NCBI GenBank assembly: GCA_947451565.1
Contig: CANFZT010000003.1
Span: forward strand, 1-58,217
DNA: 58,217 bases
Direction: 5' to 3'
Origin: Comamonadaceae bacterium
GTDB lineage: Bacteria; Pseudomonadota; Gammaproteobacteria; Burkholderiales; Burkholderiaceae_C
Shown: positions 46,317-54,663 of the stretch, in pieces
Layout: every line of letters starts with the position of its first letter
How positions within the stretch are numbered: position 1 is the first letter of the stretch
Translations under genes and position numbers: made by a program
The notes under the pieces: model-generated
What the model was told of the DNA's origin: nothing
The model's database searches: none
What the model saw: the letters and a program-made list of their open reading frames with translations, nothing else

Positions 46317-48104
46317 ATGAAGCAATTCATTGCGCTGGTGTTTTTTTGTTGCACTTGTGCTTTGACTTGCTTTGCGCAAACAGTCGTGACGAAGGCAAGC
46401 TTGATAGGGGAGGGCAACTCGGTCACAGAGCTTGCCTTGCCTAGTTATTTTGAAGGCGGACATACCGGTATCCGGTCAGTGAAAGTTCGTTATTTCATAC
46501 CCAAAACAGCGACGGTTGATGCGAATAATTTTTATGCCATTCTTTTCCCGTATCCCATTCAGGGAGGACAAGTATTTTTAAACGGCAAGTCTATTTATGC
46601 ATTAGAGCATTCGGACGAGCGGCAATTGTTTAACTGGTATCGTCCCGTGACGATCAACTTGCCACTGTCTGAATTGCGTGCCAATTCAGAAAACGTGGTC
46701 GAGTTTCAACAAGTTGGGCATCTCAGGGTGTGGCCTTTGTTGCCTTTGTTTTTTGGCACGGTGTCTGAGCTGAGAGCGGTGCACGATGTGTTGTTCTATG
46801 TGTCGCAAACCTTGGCATCCATCATCAATTTCTTTTGTACCGCCTGTGGCATTTTTCTGATTGCTTTGGGCATCAAGACGGGCGAGAAAAAGTATATTTA
46901 TCCTGGTGTCACGGCCATATTTTGGGTGAGCATATTCAGCATGGCTTTTTTGCCGGTGATCCAGGCTAACTACTGGTTTATCTGGCGTTTAAGTTTGTAT
47001 TTTTTTACCGGCAATGTGATATTTTTCTCTTCGCTTTTCCTAATTCATATCTTTCGAATTGTTATTTCAAGTCGAACTCTGCGCGGCATTGGCGTGCTGT
47101 GCCAGTTGGGATGGGTTGGCTTTTTGTTCAGCGGCGGGCGCTTGGAGTACGCGCTCGATGTGTATTGGACCGCGAGCGTGGTGCTGGTTTATGTGTTTTT
47201 TATTTTCAAGGCGCTGTTCAGTAAGTCAAACGTCAATCCCTTGGTCGTCGGTATTTTTTTGGTTTATTTGTTAATTTCCGGTATTTTTGCCGTCCATGAT
47301 TTTTTGATTCAAGCGGGCATTGTGATTTTCAAAGATTATGGCGGCAATGGTGTTCTGTCAGTGGTTGCAAATGCCGTTTATCTATCGCATTTCTCGCTAC
47401 CAGCTTTTTTGTTCACAGCGGGATTTTTTCTGTTCAAAGATTTCAACGACAACAAGCGTGACTTGATCAAGTCAATTTCTGAGAACACAAAAATCAGGGA
47501 AGCCCTTATTTCTGACATTCATGACGGTGTGGGCGCGCGCTTGAATGTGCTTTTGTTGGGCGTGGAAATGGGGAATTTCAAGTCTGAAGATTTGCTTTCC
47601 GATATTCGCCAATGTGTGGAAGAGCTGCGATTTGTATTGACGCCTGAAGAGGTCAAGGTGTCGTATTTGATGAATTTGATTTTGAATTTTTGCCATGAAT
47701 TCAAAGAAAAATTAGCGTTTAAAAATATAGAATTTTATTTCTTGATCAATTACAAAGAAGACTCAAAAATATCGCCCAGAGTCGCTTTGGTGGTGTATTG
47801 GATCACGCTGGAGTGTTTGAGCAATGTCATCAAGCACGCGGTGAGTTCGTGTTCTCGGGTGAGTTATGTTTTGAACATTGACGCACACTCGGTATCCCTG
47901 CTTGTGGAGGACGACGGACCTGGTATTCGAGGCTGGCGTGATGCAGATCAAAGCGTCATGCTGGCTGACGCTAGGGTTGGGTTAGGGCTTAAAAGCCTGA
48001 TCAATCGCGCAAAGTCGGTCGGTGGCAGCGTTTGGATTGCTTCTGGACCGAAAACTGGAACGGTGGTTTCTGCCTCGTTCGAGACCGCTGTTTCACCGAC
48101 CTGA
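46317..48104 (+). CDS. membrane sensor histidine kinase (7TMR-DISM / HisKA_3 type)
   Basis: Sensor partner of the preceding regulator. It has 595 residues from the ATG at 46317. A signal peptide (MKQFIALVFFCCTCALTCFA) and a periplasmic beta-rich domain of about 150 residues come first. Seven or so membrane helices follow at about residues 160-375, the 7TMR-DISM layout. The kinase core has the phospho-accepting His402 in SDIHDGVGARLN, a NarX/DegS-type H-box, and the ATPase domain shows VEDDGPGI and RVGLGLKSLINRAKSVGG. The 7TMR-DISM extracellular domain often senses carbohydrates, but the ligand is not shown. Its last 12 bases overlap the convergent gene on the minus strand. Confidence 0.92.
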   Translation: MKQFIALVFFCCTCALTCFAQTVVTKASLIGEGNSVTELALPSYFEGGHTGIRSVKVRYFIPKTATVDANNFYAILFPYPIQGGQVFLNGKSIYALEHSDERQLFNWYRPVTINLPLSELRANSENVVEFQQVGHLRVWPLLPLFFGTVSELRAVHDVLFYVSQTLASIINFFCTACGIFLIALGIKTGEKKYIYPGVTAIFWVSIFSMAFLPVIQANYWFIWRLSLYFFTGNVIFFSSLFLIHIFRIVISSRTLRGIGVLCQLGWVGFLFSGGRLEYALDVYWTASVVLVYVFFIFKALFSKSNVNPLVVGIFLVYLLISGIFAVHDFLIQAGIVIFKDYGGNGVLSVVANAVYLSHFSLPAFLFTAGFFLFKDFNDNKRDLIKSISENTKIREALISDIHDGVGARLNVLLLGVEMGNFKSEDLLSDIRQCVEELRFVLTPEEVKVSYLMNLILNFCHEFKEKLAFKNIEFYFLINYKEDSKISPRVALVVYWITLECLSNVIKHAVSSCSRVSYVLNIDAHSVSLLVEDDGPGIRGWRDADQSVMLADARVGLGLKSLINRAKSVGGSVWIASGPKTGTVVSASFETAVSPT

Positions 48105-48971
48105 TTGGGTCCTTTTTTCATGGACGGGCGCCAATATTTTGAGCCATGCGGTGGCCGGCAAGGGCCAACGGGCTTGAATGGCTTGTGCTTGTGAAAGCAA
48201 GGCTTGAGGGTCCCACATGCGAGCTTGGCGAAAGGCCAACACAATGGTGTTGCCCGCTGTGGTGGGTTTGAATGCCCATACCGCATCTGGGCCAAACACG
48301 GCTGCGATTTTTTTCAAGCTGGCGTCATAGCGAGCGTCTCGACCAAATAAGTTCACGGTCATGCAGCCATCATGGGTGAGTGCGCGGTGGCAATCGCTGT
48401 AAAAATCTTCGGTGTCGAGGACCGGACGTGCGGCATCTTGGTCATACAAGTCGACTTGCAGAATGTCGATTTTTTCATGCCACAGGTCTTGGCTGATGAT
48501 TACGCCTGCATCGCCCAGCACCACTTGTAGTTTCGCGTTGTCGTCAGGTAGGTTGAACCAAAGCCGGCAGATTTCAATGGCGTGCGGGTTTAGCTCAACC
48601 GCCGTGGTGTGCATGTGCAACTGTGAATGACAAAATTTTGTCAACGATGCAGCGCCTAATCCCAGCTGCATGGCGTGCAACTGGCTGACGCGATCTAAAT
48701 TTGTAAATAGCAGCCAAGCCATCATGCGCTGCACATAGTCGAGGTGAATTTCAAATGGCTTGCTGATTTTCATGGAGCCTTGCACGGCGGGTGTGCCTAA
48801 GTGCAAAAACCGCATGTCGCCGTAGTCGAAAAAATTGACCTCAGGTAAATCTCCTTTGCGTTGGCCAGAAAATGCACGCGCTTGTTTCTTCGCTAAAAAA
48901 ACGCCGATCAAGATTGCGAAAATACAAGCAATCAAAACGTAAATAAAGTCCATGGTCGTGAATTCTGCCAT
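48093..48971 (-). CDS. membrane-anchored spermidine synthase-like methyltransferase-fold protein
   Basis: 292 residues. One N-terminal membrane helix (FIYVLIACIFAILIGVFLA) precedes a spermidine-synthase-like Rossmann domain with RFLHLGTPAVQGSMKI, DYVQRMMAWLLF, the nucleotide loop MQLGLGAASLTKF, acidic AVELNPHAIEI and ILQVDLYDQDA. The aminopropyltransferase fold is clear. The usual putrescine-site residues are not clearly present, so true spermidine synthesis is doubtful. A start at MDFIYV (48953) is an alternative. It is divergent from the Rieske operon and convergent with the histidine kinase, overlapping it by 12 bases. Confidence 0.75.
   Translation of the reverse strand: MAEFTTMDFIYVLIACIFAILIGVFLAKKQARAFSGQRKGDLPEVNFFDYGDMRFLHLGTPAVQGSMKISKPFEIHLDYVQRMMAWLLFTNLDRVSQLHAMQLGLGAASLTKFCHSQLHMHTTAVELNPHAIEICRLWFNLPDDNAKLQVVLGDAGVIISQDLWHEKIDILQVDLYDQDAARPVLDTEDFYSDCHRALTHDGCMTVNLFGRDARYDASLKKIAAVFGPDAVWAFKPTTAGNTIVLAFRQARMWDPQALLSQAQAIQARWPLPATAWLKILAPVHEKRTQSGR
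48098..48118 (+). terminator. weak rho-independent terminator after the histidine kinase
   Basis: GACCT with GGGTC (five pairs, one G-T) around a 4-base loop, then C and six T. The stem contains the stop codon of the kinase gene and overlaps the end of the convergent gene. The short stem makes it a weak call. Confidence 0.4.
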
Positions 48972-49009
48972 TCGAATGAAATAACTTGACTAGCCTAGGC
49001 AAGCATTGC

Positions 49010-49038
49010 TTGACAGCCTAAAACCAGTTGGTAATAAT
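49010..49038 (+). promoter_or_regulatory. sigma-70 promoter of the VOC-Rieske operon
   Basis: Consensus -35 TTGACA (49010-49015), a 17-base spacer, and AATAAT at -10 (49033-49038, five of six matches). Transcription should start near 49045, just before the palindrome at 49059. A partial inverted repeat (CAAGC at 49000-49004 with GCTTG at 49008-49012) overlaps the -35 box. Confidence 0.75.
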
Positions 49039-49058
49039 TTGCGTGCGATTCAAATTGG

Positions 49059-49088
49059 AAACATTGTTTCTTTAGTGAAACAATGTTT
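49059..49088. promoter_or_regulatory. perfect 12+12 bp palindrome, candidate IclR-type operator
   Basis: AAACATTGTTTC, a 6-base centre, GAAACAATGTTT. It lies about 14-43 bases past the predicted transcription start and 31 bases before the first gene of the operon. IclR-family regulators commonly bind GTTTC...GAAAC-like palindromes, and one is encoded at 57156-57932. As RNA it would form an AT-rich hairpin, but no T tract suitable for a terminator follows. Confidence 0.7.
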
Positions 49089-49119
49089 TGAAAAAGAAAA
49101 GACATAAAGGGCAGCTTGC

Positions 49120-50085
49120 ATGCAGATCTTGGGCATTGAGGAAATCACATTTGGCGCAACCGATTTGGCCAAGTGTCGTCAGTTCTTTTTAGACTGGGGT
49201 TTGTTGCTGGTGGCTGAAGCAGATCAAGAGCTGGTCTTTGAATGCATGAACGGTTGCCGTGTGGTCGTGGCGCATTCAGACAAGCCGGGTTTGCCCAAAG
49301 GCATTGAGGCTGACCCCACTTTGCGTGAAGTGGTGTGGGGAGTGACCAGTCAAGGCGAGTTGGATCAATTGCGCACGCAGTTTCAAGCGTTGCCTGATTT
49401 TTACGATGCAAACCAACGCATCGGTTGTACGGATCCCAATGGCTTGGCCTTGCGTGTTCAAGTGAGCCAAAAACGCCCCGTCGATGTGGTGTGCGCGCAA
49501 ACCAACACATGGGGCCAACACAACCGCATTAACCAACCCAGTCCCGCTTATGAACGTGCCCAACCTATTGAGGTCGGGCATGTGGTGTTCTTTGTCACCG
49601 ATTTAGCCGCGACCAGCGCGTTTTACGAAAAGTATTTGGGCTTTGTGGTGTCTGACCGCTATCCCGATCGCGGTCATTTTTTGCGATGCGCCCCGCAAGG
49701 CGGGCATCACAATTTGTTTTTGTTGCAGCTACCTCAGCCTCGTGCAGGCTTGAACCATGTCGCGTTTACTGTGCGTGATTTGCACGAGGTCTTTGGTGGT
49801 GGCTTACACATGTCGCGTTGCGGGTGGGACACCGAGCTGGGGCCAGGCAAGCACCCGATTTCATCCGCTATTTTTTGGTATTTCAACAACCCAGCTGGTG
49901 CGTTGGTGGAGTACTACACCGATGAAGATGAGCTGACGGCCGATTGGCAAGCGCGAGAATTCACACCGGGCCCCACCATGTTTGCAGAGTGGGCGATCAA
50001 AGGTGGTATCGATGGCCATACCCGTCGACAAAAAGATGCAGAAGCACCCACAGGGCGCTTCATGACCGACAAATCAAAAAACTGA
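49120..50085 (+). CDS. VOC-family extradiol dioxygenase-like protein
   Basis: 321 residues with two vicinal-oxygen-chelate halves (about 5-115 and 150-270), the layout of type I extradiol ring-cleavage dioxygenases. The metal triad His154 (EVGHVVFFVTD), His213 (LNHVAFTVRD) and Glu264 (GALVEYYTDED) is intact in the second half, as in this family, so Fe(II)-dependent ring cleavage is plausible. AAAGGG sits upstream of the ATG. It is the first gene of an operon with a Rieske oxygenase and its reductase, so it may cleave the hydroxylated product. The substrate is unknown. Confidence 0.82.
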   Translation: MQILGIEEITFGATDLAKCRQFFLDWGLLLVAEADQELVFECMNGCRVVVAHSDKPGLPKGIEADPTLREVVWGVTSQGELDQLRTQFQALPDFYDANQRIGCTDPNGLALRVQVSQKRPVDVVCAQTNTWGQHNRINQPSPAYERAQPIEVGHVVFFVTDLAATSAFYEKYLGFVVSDRYPDRGHFLRCAPQGGHHNLFLLQLPQPRAGLNHVAFTVRDLHEVFGGGLHMSRCGWDTELGPGKHPISSAIFWYFNNPAGALVEYYTDEDELTADWQAREFTPGPTMFAEWAIKGGIDGHTRRQKDAEAPTGRFMTDKSKN

Positions 50086-50098
50086 ATGGAGATTACCC

Positions 50099-50326
50099 AT
50101 GCGTCAACTTCCTCCCCTGTCGAATGAAACCCATCAACACCGAAGCGCACCCCCGACGGCTTATGAGAACTTGCTAGGCGACTCGATTGAGCGCGCTTTT
50201 GGACAAGGTATTTATGAGCTGCCCGCGTTGGTGGACTACCTCAACACGGCAGGGCCCTCTGGTCCCGATGGCCAAGCTTGGACCGCCGCATCGTTCGAAC
50301 GCGAAATGGCGCGTTTGGGTAACTGA
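50099..50326 (+). CDS. small recombinase-like helix-turn-helix protein
   Basis: 75 residues: a disordered start, then AYENLLGDSIERAFGQGIYE, then LPALVDYLNTAGPSGPDGQAW and a final helix with FEREMARLG. This resembles the short resolvase/recombinase-like HTH proteins often found next to Rieske oxygenase genes in Burkholderiales. It lacks a catalytic domain, so it is not an active recombinase. GGAG at 50088-50091 precedes the ATG. It lies between the dioxygenase (13 bases) and the Rieske gene (18 bases). Its function is unknown; an accessory or regulatory role is inferred. Confidence 0.65.
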   Translation: MRQLPPLSNETHQHRSAPPTAYENLLGDSIERAFGQGIYELPALVDYLNTAGPSGPDGQAWTAASFEREMARLGN

Positions 50327-50344
50327 TAGAGACAGGAGCTTGAC

Positions 50345-51382
50345 ATGACCACCTCAACCATCCAATTTCAACAAGACCCGATCGAAGCCACCTTGGCAGC
50401 GGGTTTGAAAGACTTGTGGTACCCCGTGTGCCCCTCTAGTTTTGTGAAAGAAAACCCTGTCTCGCTGCGACGCTTGGGCTACAAAATTGTGCTGTGGCGT
50501 GATCAAGCGGGCAAAGTCCACGCCTTAGAAGACCATTGCCCACACCGTGGCGCGCCGCTGTCGCTGGGGGTGATTTTGGGCGACCGCATTGCTTGCCCGT
50601 ACCATGGCGTTGAGGTGCGTTGCGACGGTACCGTCACGCGTGTGCCTGGTAGTCCGGGTTGCAAACTGGAAGGCTCACGCCAAACCCGTACTTTCCACAC
50701 GGCAGAGTCTAATGGCGCGATTTTTCTTTTCAATGCCTTAGATCCTCAACTCGAAACACCACCACCTTTGCGCTTGCCCGAAGAGTTGACGTCTCCCGAA
50801 TGGTCATCTTTCATTTGTTATACCGAGTGGGGCTGTGACTACCGTTACGTGATGGAGAACGTGGTCGACCCGATGCATGGTGCTTACTTGCACAAGCAGT
50901 CGCACACCATGGCTGACGGTGAGTTGACCGCTGATTTTCAAATTCGTGAAACCGAGACTGGGTTTTCGTTTGAAAAGAAGGGGCAGCGCAATGTCAACTT
51001 TGACTGGACCGAATGGATCGAAACCGACATTCATTTGATGCGCTTAGAAATTCCTTATCCCAAGACCGGCGGCCCTGGTGGTCCTTTCACCATCATTGGC
51101 AGTTATGTGCCTATCACGCGTGAAGCGGCGGGTATCTTCTTTTGGCGTTGTCGCAAAGTGTCGGGTTGGCAGCGTGATACATGGCGCTTTTTGTACAAAA
51201 ACCGCCTAGAAGCCCGTCATTGGCAGGTGTTGGAACAAGACCGTGTGGCGATGGAGCACATGGAGCCTGATGCCAACCAGCGCGAGCATCTGTACCAGCA
51301 CGACATGGGCATTGTGCGTTTGCGCCGCATTCTGAAGAATTTGGCACAACAGCAACTCGACAAACAAAACGTCAAGGCTTGA
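50345..51382 (+). CDS. Rieske non-heme iron oxygenase, VanA/phthalate-dioxygenase type
   Basis: The oxygenase component that hydroxylates or O-demethylates an aromatic substrate using electrons from the next gene's product. It has 345 residues. The Rieske cluster ligands are C65 and H67 (DHCPHRG) and C84 and H87 (CPYHG). The mononuclear iron site is in ENVVDPMHGAYLH, with D175 bridging and H178 and H183 as ligands; the third ligand should be a later Asp. Length and single-subunit form fit the VanA / phthalate dioxygenase group. The gene starts 18 bases after the HTH-like gene, with a GGAG ribosome site, and ends 6 bases before the reductase. Confidence 0.92.
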   Translation: MTTSTIQFQQDPIEATLAAGLKDLWYPVCPSSFVKENPVSLRRLGYKIVLWRDQAGKVHALEDHCPHRGAPLSLGVILGDRIACPYHGVEVRCDGTVTRVPGSPGCKLEGSRQTRTFHTAESNGAIFLFNALDPQLETPPPLRLPEELTSPEWSSFICYTEWGCDYRYVMENVVDPMHGAYLHKQSHTMADGELTADFQIRETETGFSFEKKGQRNVNFDWTEWIETDIHLMRLEIPYPKTGGPGGPFTIIGSYVPITREAAGIFFWRCRKVSGWQRDTWRFLYKNRLEARHWQVLEQDRVAMEHMEPDANQREHLYQHDMGIVRLRRILKNLAQQQLDKQNVKA

Positions 51383-51388
51383 TAGCAC

Positions 51389-52348
51389 ATGGCTTCGAAC
51401 ACTTTGCAAGTTTTTGTGCACACCCTGCGGTATGAGGCCGATGGCATCATCAGCATTGATTTGCGCGCGACGGATCGGCAAGACCTGCCAGCGTTCGAAG
51501 CGGGCTCGCACATCGACTGTCATTTGCCAAACGGCTTGGTGCGTAGTTATTCGCTGTTGAACGATTGCAGTGAACGTCACCGCTATGTTTTGGGCGTGCT
51601 GAAGGATGCCAAAAGCCGCGGGGGTTCGAAGGCGATGCATGAGCAACTGCGCGTGGGCATGCGTTTGGATATTTCTGCACCCCGCAACAACTTTGCTTTG
51701 CACGAAGAGGCCGCGCACTCGGTGTTGGTGGCGGGGGGCATTGGCATCACGCCTCTCTTGTGCATGGCCAAGCGCTTGCGTTCGCTGGGCAAATCATTTG
51801 AGGTGTTGTACTTTGCGCGTTCGCGTGCGCATGCGGCTTTCATTGAGGATATTGAAGCCCTAGGTGCCAAGGTGCATTTTCATTTCGACGATGCACAAGG
51901 TGGCCCCCCTGATCTGAAAGCTTTGCTGGCGGCACGTCATGCTGCCAACACACACTATTACGCATGTGGGCCTGCTGTGATGCTGGACGCATTCGAGGCG
52001 CATTGTCAGTCGCTGGGCTATGCCAACGCGCATATTGAGCGGTTTGCTGCCGTTGAAGTGGCAGCCTCTAGCGATGCCCAGCAGCGCTACACGGTCGAGC
52101 TCAAGCGTTCGGGGAAGGTGATTGAGATCACGCCTGAGTTGTCATTGTTGGCGGCTTTGCAACAAGCCAAGGCCGATGTCATGACCAGTTGCGAAGAAGG
52201 CATTTGTGGGTCGTGCGAAACCCGTGTGCTAGAAGGTGTGCCAGACCACCGCGACTCGGTGCTGAGCCCCGCAGAGCAAGCGAGCAATCGGGTGATGATG
52301 GTCTGCGTGTCTGGTTGTCAATCAGCGCGATTGGTGCTTGATTTGTAA
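51389..52348 (+). CDS. VanB/phthalate-dioxygenase-reductase family oxidoreductase
   Basis: The reductase partner of the Rieske oxygenase, moving electrons from NAD(P)H through FMN to a 2Fe-2S centre. It has 319 residues in the VanB order: flavin domain with RSYS (52-55), nucleotide domain with GGIGITP (116-122) and CGP (193-195), then a C-terminal plant-type ferredoxin with C268, C273, C276 (SCEEGICGSC) and C306. All four cluster Cys are present. It is the last gene of the plus-strand operon and converges with the SDR gene 23 bases further on. Confidence 0.93.
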   Translation: MASNTLQVFVHTLRYEADGIISIDLRATDRQDLPAFEAGSHIDCHLPNGLVRSYSLLNDCSERHRYVLGVLKDAKSRGGSKAMHEQLRVGMRLDISAPRNNFALHEEAAHSVLVAGGIGITPLLCMAKRLRSLGKSFEVLYFARSRAHAAFIEDIEALGAKVHFHFDDAQGGPPDLKALLAARHAANTHYYACGPAVMLDAFEAHCQSLGYANAHIERFAAVEVAASSDAQQRYTVELKRSGKVIEITPELSLLAALQQAKADVMTSCEEGICGSCETRVLEGVPDHRDSVLSPAEQASNRVMMVCVSGCQSARLVLDL

Positions 52349-52360
52349 TGTTGAGGCGGT

Positions 52361-52379
52361 GCGTGTGATGCTCACACGC
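52361..52379. repeat. inverted repeat between convergent operons
   Basis: A perfect 8-bp stem, GCGTGTGA and TCACACGC, with a 3-base loop. It sits in the 23-base gap and covers the stop codon of the minus-strand SDR gene. Neither side has a T tract. It is a candidate transcription stop or 3'-end stabiliser for both operons. Confidence 0.5.
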
Positions 52380-53148
52380 CTGCAAAAGAGCCGCCATCGA
52401 GCAAGATGTTTTGCCCATTGATGTAGCCAGCATGCACACTGCACAAAAACGCGCAGGTGTTGCCTAGCTCTGGCGGATGGCCCAAGCGTTTGGCTGGGTG
52501 CTTGGCAATGCGTGCGGCGCGCACGGCTTCGGGTGTGCTGCCTTCGCGTTGTGCTTGGGCGGCAAAGTTACCGGCTAAGCGCGCGGTGTCAAACGTGCCG
52601 GGTAAGAGGTTGTTGATGGTCACCCCATGCCCAACCGTGCTGCGTGCCAAACCGGCCACAAAGCCTGTCAAGCCACTGCGCGCACCGTTGGATAAGCCCA
52701 GACCATCGACTGGTGCTTTGACAGCGCTGGAGGTGATGTTGATGATGCGCCCAAAGCCACGCGCCATCATGCCGTCGACCGTGGCTTTGATGAGTTCAAT
52801 GGGGGTCAGCATGTTGGCGTCTAGGGCTTTCAACCATGTGTCGCGGCCCCATTGGCGGAAATCGCCAGGTGGTGGGCCACCGGCATTGGTGACCAAAATA
52901 TCTACCTGCGGGTGCTCCGCCAAAATGCGTTGCCGCCCGGCTTCGGTGGTGACATCTGCGGCGACCCAAGACACGTTGCCAGCTTTCAGATCGCGCAAGG
53001 TTTGTGCAGCCTGTTGCAAGGTCTCTTCGGTGCGTGCCACGATGACCACATGCACGCCCGCTTCCACCAAGGCCTGCGCACAGGCAAACCCCAAGCCTGC
53101 ACTGGCCCCGCAGACCAATGCTTTTTTTCCAGCAATGCCTAAATCCAT
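52372..53148 (-). CDS. short-chain dehydrogenase/reductase with altered catalytic residues
   Basis: 258 residues from the ATG at 53148, giving the standard SDR start MDLGIAGKKALVCGASAGLG with the nucleotide motif GASAGLG (14-20) and NAGG (88-91). The usual Ser is present (S140/S141), but the Tyr-x3-Lys pair is replaced: the stretch reads GLSNGARSGL, putting Ser153 and Arg157 where Tyr and Lys are expected. It is likely a divergent SDR subfamily with another mechanism or a non-classical role. It is the last gene of the minus-strand operon, 28 bases after the aldehyde dehydrogenase. Confidence 0.85.
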   Translation of the reverse strand: MDLGIAGKKALVCGASAGLGFACAQALVEAGVHVVIVARTEETLQQAAQTLRDLKAGNVSWVAADVTTEAGRQRILAEHPQVDILVTNAGGPPPGDFRQWGRDTWLKALDANMLTPIELIKATVDGMMARGFGRIINITSSAVKAPVDGLGLSNGARSGLTGFVAGLARSTVGHGVTINNLLPGTFDTARLAGNFAAQAQREGSTPEAVRAARIAKHPAKRLGHPPELGNTCAFLCSVHAGYINGQNILLDGGSFAGV

Positions 53149-53176
53149 GGAGTCCCTATCGCGTGTTGTCGTGTGG

Positions 53177-54649
53177 TTATGCCGTTGCCCAAGGCATGGG
53201 ATGTTCATTGAGCCCCCAGTAGAAGCTCTTTTGGCTGGTGTATTCCAAAATACCCAGGCGGCCCTTTTCACGGCCCGTGCCGCTGAGTTTGACGCCACCA
53301 AAGGGTGTGCTGACCGAGAACAGCTTGTAGGTATTGATCCACACCGTGCCCGTTTGCAAGGCTTGGCCAATGCGCCACGCTGTTTTGTAATCGCGCGTCC
53401 AAATGCCAGAGGCGAGGCCATACACGTTGTCGTTGCATTGCGCAATCAAATCAGCCTCGTCCGACCAAGGCAGCAGGGCCAGGACAGGGCCAAAGATTTC
53501 TTCTTGGCACATGCGGGCTTGGTTGGGTAAGCCTTCAATGACGGTGGGCATGTAGTAGCTGCCTTGGTCGAACATGGCGCCTTGTGGGCGCTGCCCACCG
53601 AACAAAACTTGGCCACCTTCGTCAATGCCCAGCTGCACATAGCGTTCCACGGAGGCTCGGTGGCTCATGTTGACCAATGGGCCCATTTGCGTGGTCTCGC
53701 TGGCCGGATCGCCCACGCGCAGGTTTTTCACGCCAGCGAGCAAGCGGCGCTTGAATTCGTCGTACACGCTGGCATGCACAAAGGCGCGTGAACCCGCAAT
53801 ACATGACTCGCCTGAGGAACTGAAGATGCCGTACAACACGCCTGCGACAGCGTGGTCTAAATCTGCATCGGCACACACAATGGTGGGTGACTTGCCGCCT
53901 AGCTCAAGTGAGGTGGGCATTAGCTTTTCGACGGCCAAGCGTTGAATGCCCATGCCCACGGTGGTGCCGCCTGTGAACGCAATGCGTTTGATCAGGGGGT
54001 GTTTGACCAAGGCGTCGCCGACCACCGAGCCTTTGCCGGGGAGGACGCTCACAATGCCGTCTGGCACACCGGCTTGCTGCGCGATTTTGGCCAGTTCAAT
54101 GGCCATGCGAGGCGTGATTTCAGCAGGCTTGAACACGACAGCGCAGCCTGCCGCGAGTGCAGGGGCCAACTTTTGAGCTTCACTGGCAATGGGCGAATTC
54201 CAAGGGGTGATAGCCCCCACTACGCCCAAGGGCTCGTGAACGCTCATGGTCATGTAGTCGCCACGCGCAGGGGTGAGGGCGTCTTCCCATGTTTCGCATG
54301 CGGCAGCAAAGAACTGAAAGGTTCCTGCCGCACTGGCGACGAGGGCGCGTGTTTCGTTGATGGGTTTGCCGTTGTCTAAGCGTTGCAGCTGAGCCAACTC
54401 TTCGCCACGCGCACGAATGCCGGAGGCGATACGATGCAAGATGCCCGCGCGTTCGTGGCGCTTCAGATTCGCCCATGCCGGCTGATGGCGAGCGACTTCT
54501 GCGGCTTGTACCGCTTCGTTCACATCGTCGGCGGTGGCTGCATGCAAACGTGCCACCGTGCTGCCGTCTGCGGGGTACTCGGTGCTGTATTCAGGTCCAG
54601 AGGCATCGCGCCATTGACCTGCAATGAGGGTTTGAATTTTTTCGGTCAT
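53177..54649 (-). CDS. NAD(P)-dependent aldehyde dehydrogenase
   Basis: 490 residues, the normal family length. It oxidises an aldehyde to its acid. Catalytic Cys283 (SSGESCIAGSR), general base Glu249 (SLELGGKSP) and Asn151 (TPWNSP) are all present, along with FTGGTTVG, EEIFGPVL and NTYKLFSVSTPFGGVKLSGT, close to the betaine/hydroxymuconic semialdehyde group. It lies between the aspartate-dehydrogenase-like gene (14 bases) and the SDR (28 bases) in one operon. An aldehyde made by the ThDP enzyme or by ring cleavage upstream is a likely substrate, by inference. Confidence 0.93.
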   Translation of the reverse strand: MTEKIQTLIAGQWRDASGPEYSTEYPADGSTVARLHAATADDVNEAVQAAEVARHQPAWANLKRHERAGILHRIASGIRARGEELAQLQRLDNGKPINETRALVASAAGTFQFFAAACETWEDALTPARGDYMTMSVHEPLGVVGAITPWNSPIASEAQKLAPALAAGCAVVFKPAEITPRMAIELAKIAQQAGVPDGIVSVLPGKGSVVGDALVKHPLIKRIAFTGGTTVGMGIQRLAVEKLMPTSLELGGKSPTIVCADADLDHAVAGVLYGIFSSSGESCIAGSRAFVHASVYDEFKRRLLAGVKNLRVGDPASETTQMGPLVNMSHRASVERYVQLGIDEGGQVLFGGQRPQGAMFDQGSYYMPTVIEGLPNQARMCQEEIFGPVLALLPWSDEADLIAQCNDNVYGLASGIWTRDYKTAWRIGQALQTGTVWINTYKLFSVSTPFGGVKLSGTGREKGRLGILEYTSQKSFYWGLNEHPMPWATA

Positions 54650-54663
54650 AGGGCTTTGCTCAT

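Noticed and set aside
50099-50326. Active site-specific recombinase or mobile element remnant
   Set aside because: Only an HTH-like segment is present, with no catalytic domain, no flanking repeats and normal operon spacing.
52457-53530. Long open frame on the plus strand opposite the SDR and aldehyde dehydrogenase genes
   Set aside because: It is antisense to two well-supported genes, shows no recognisable domain and has low-complexity, frame-shadow composition.
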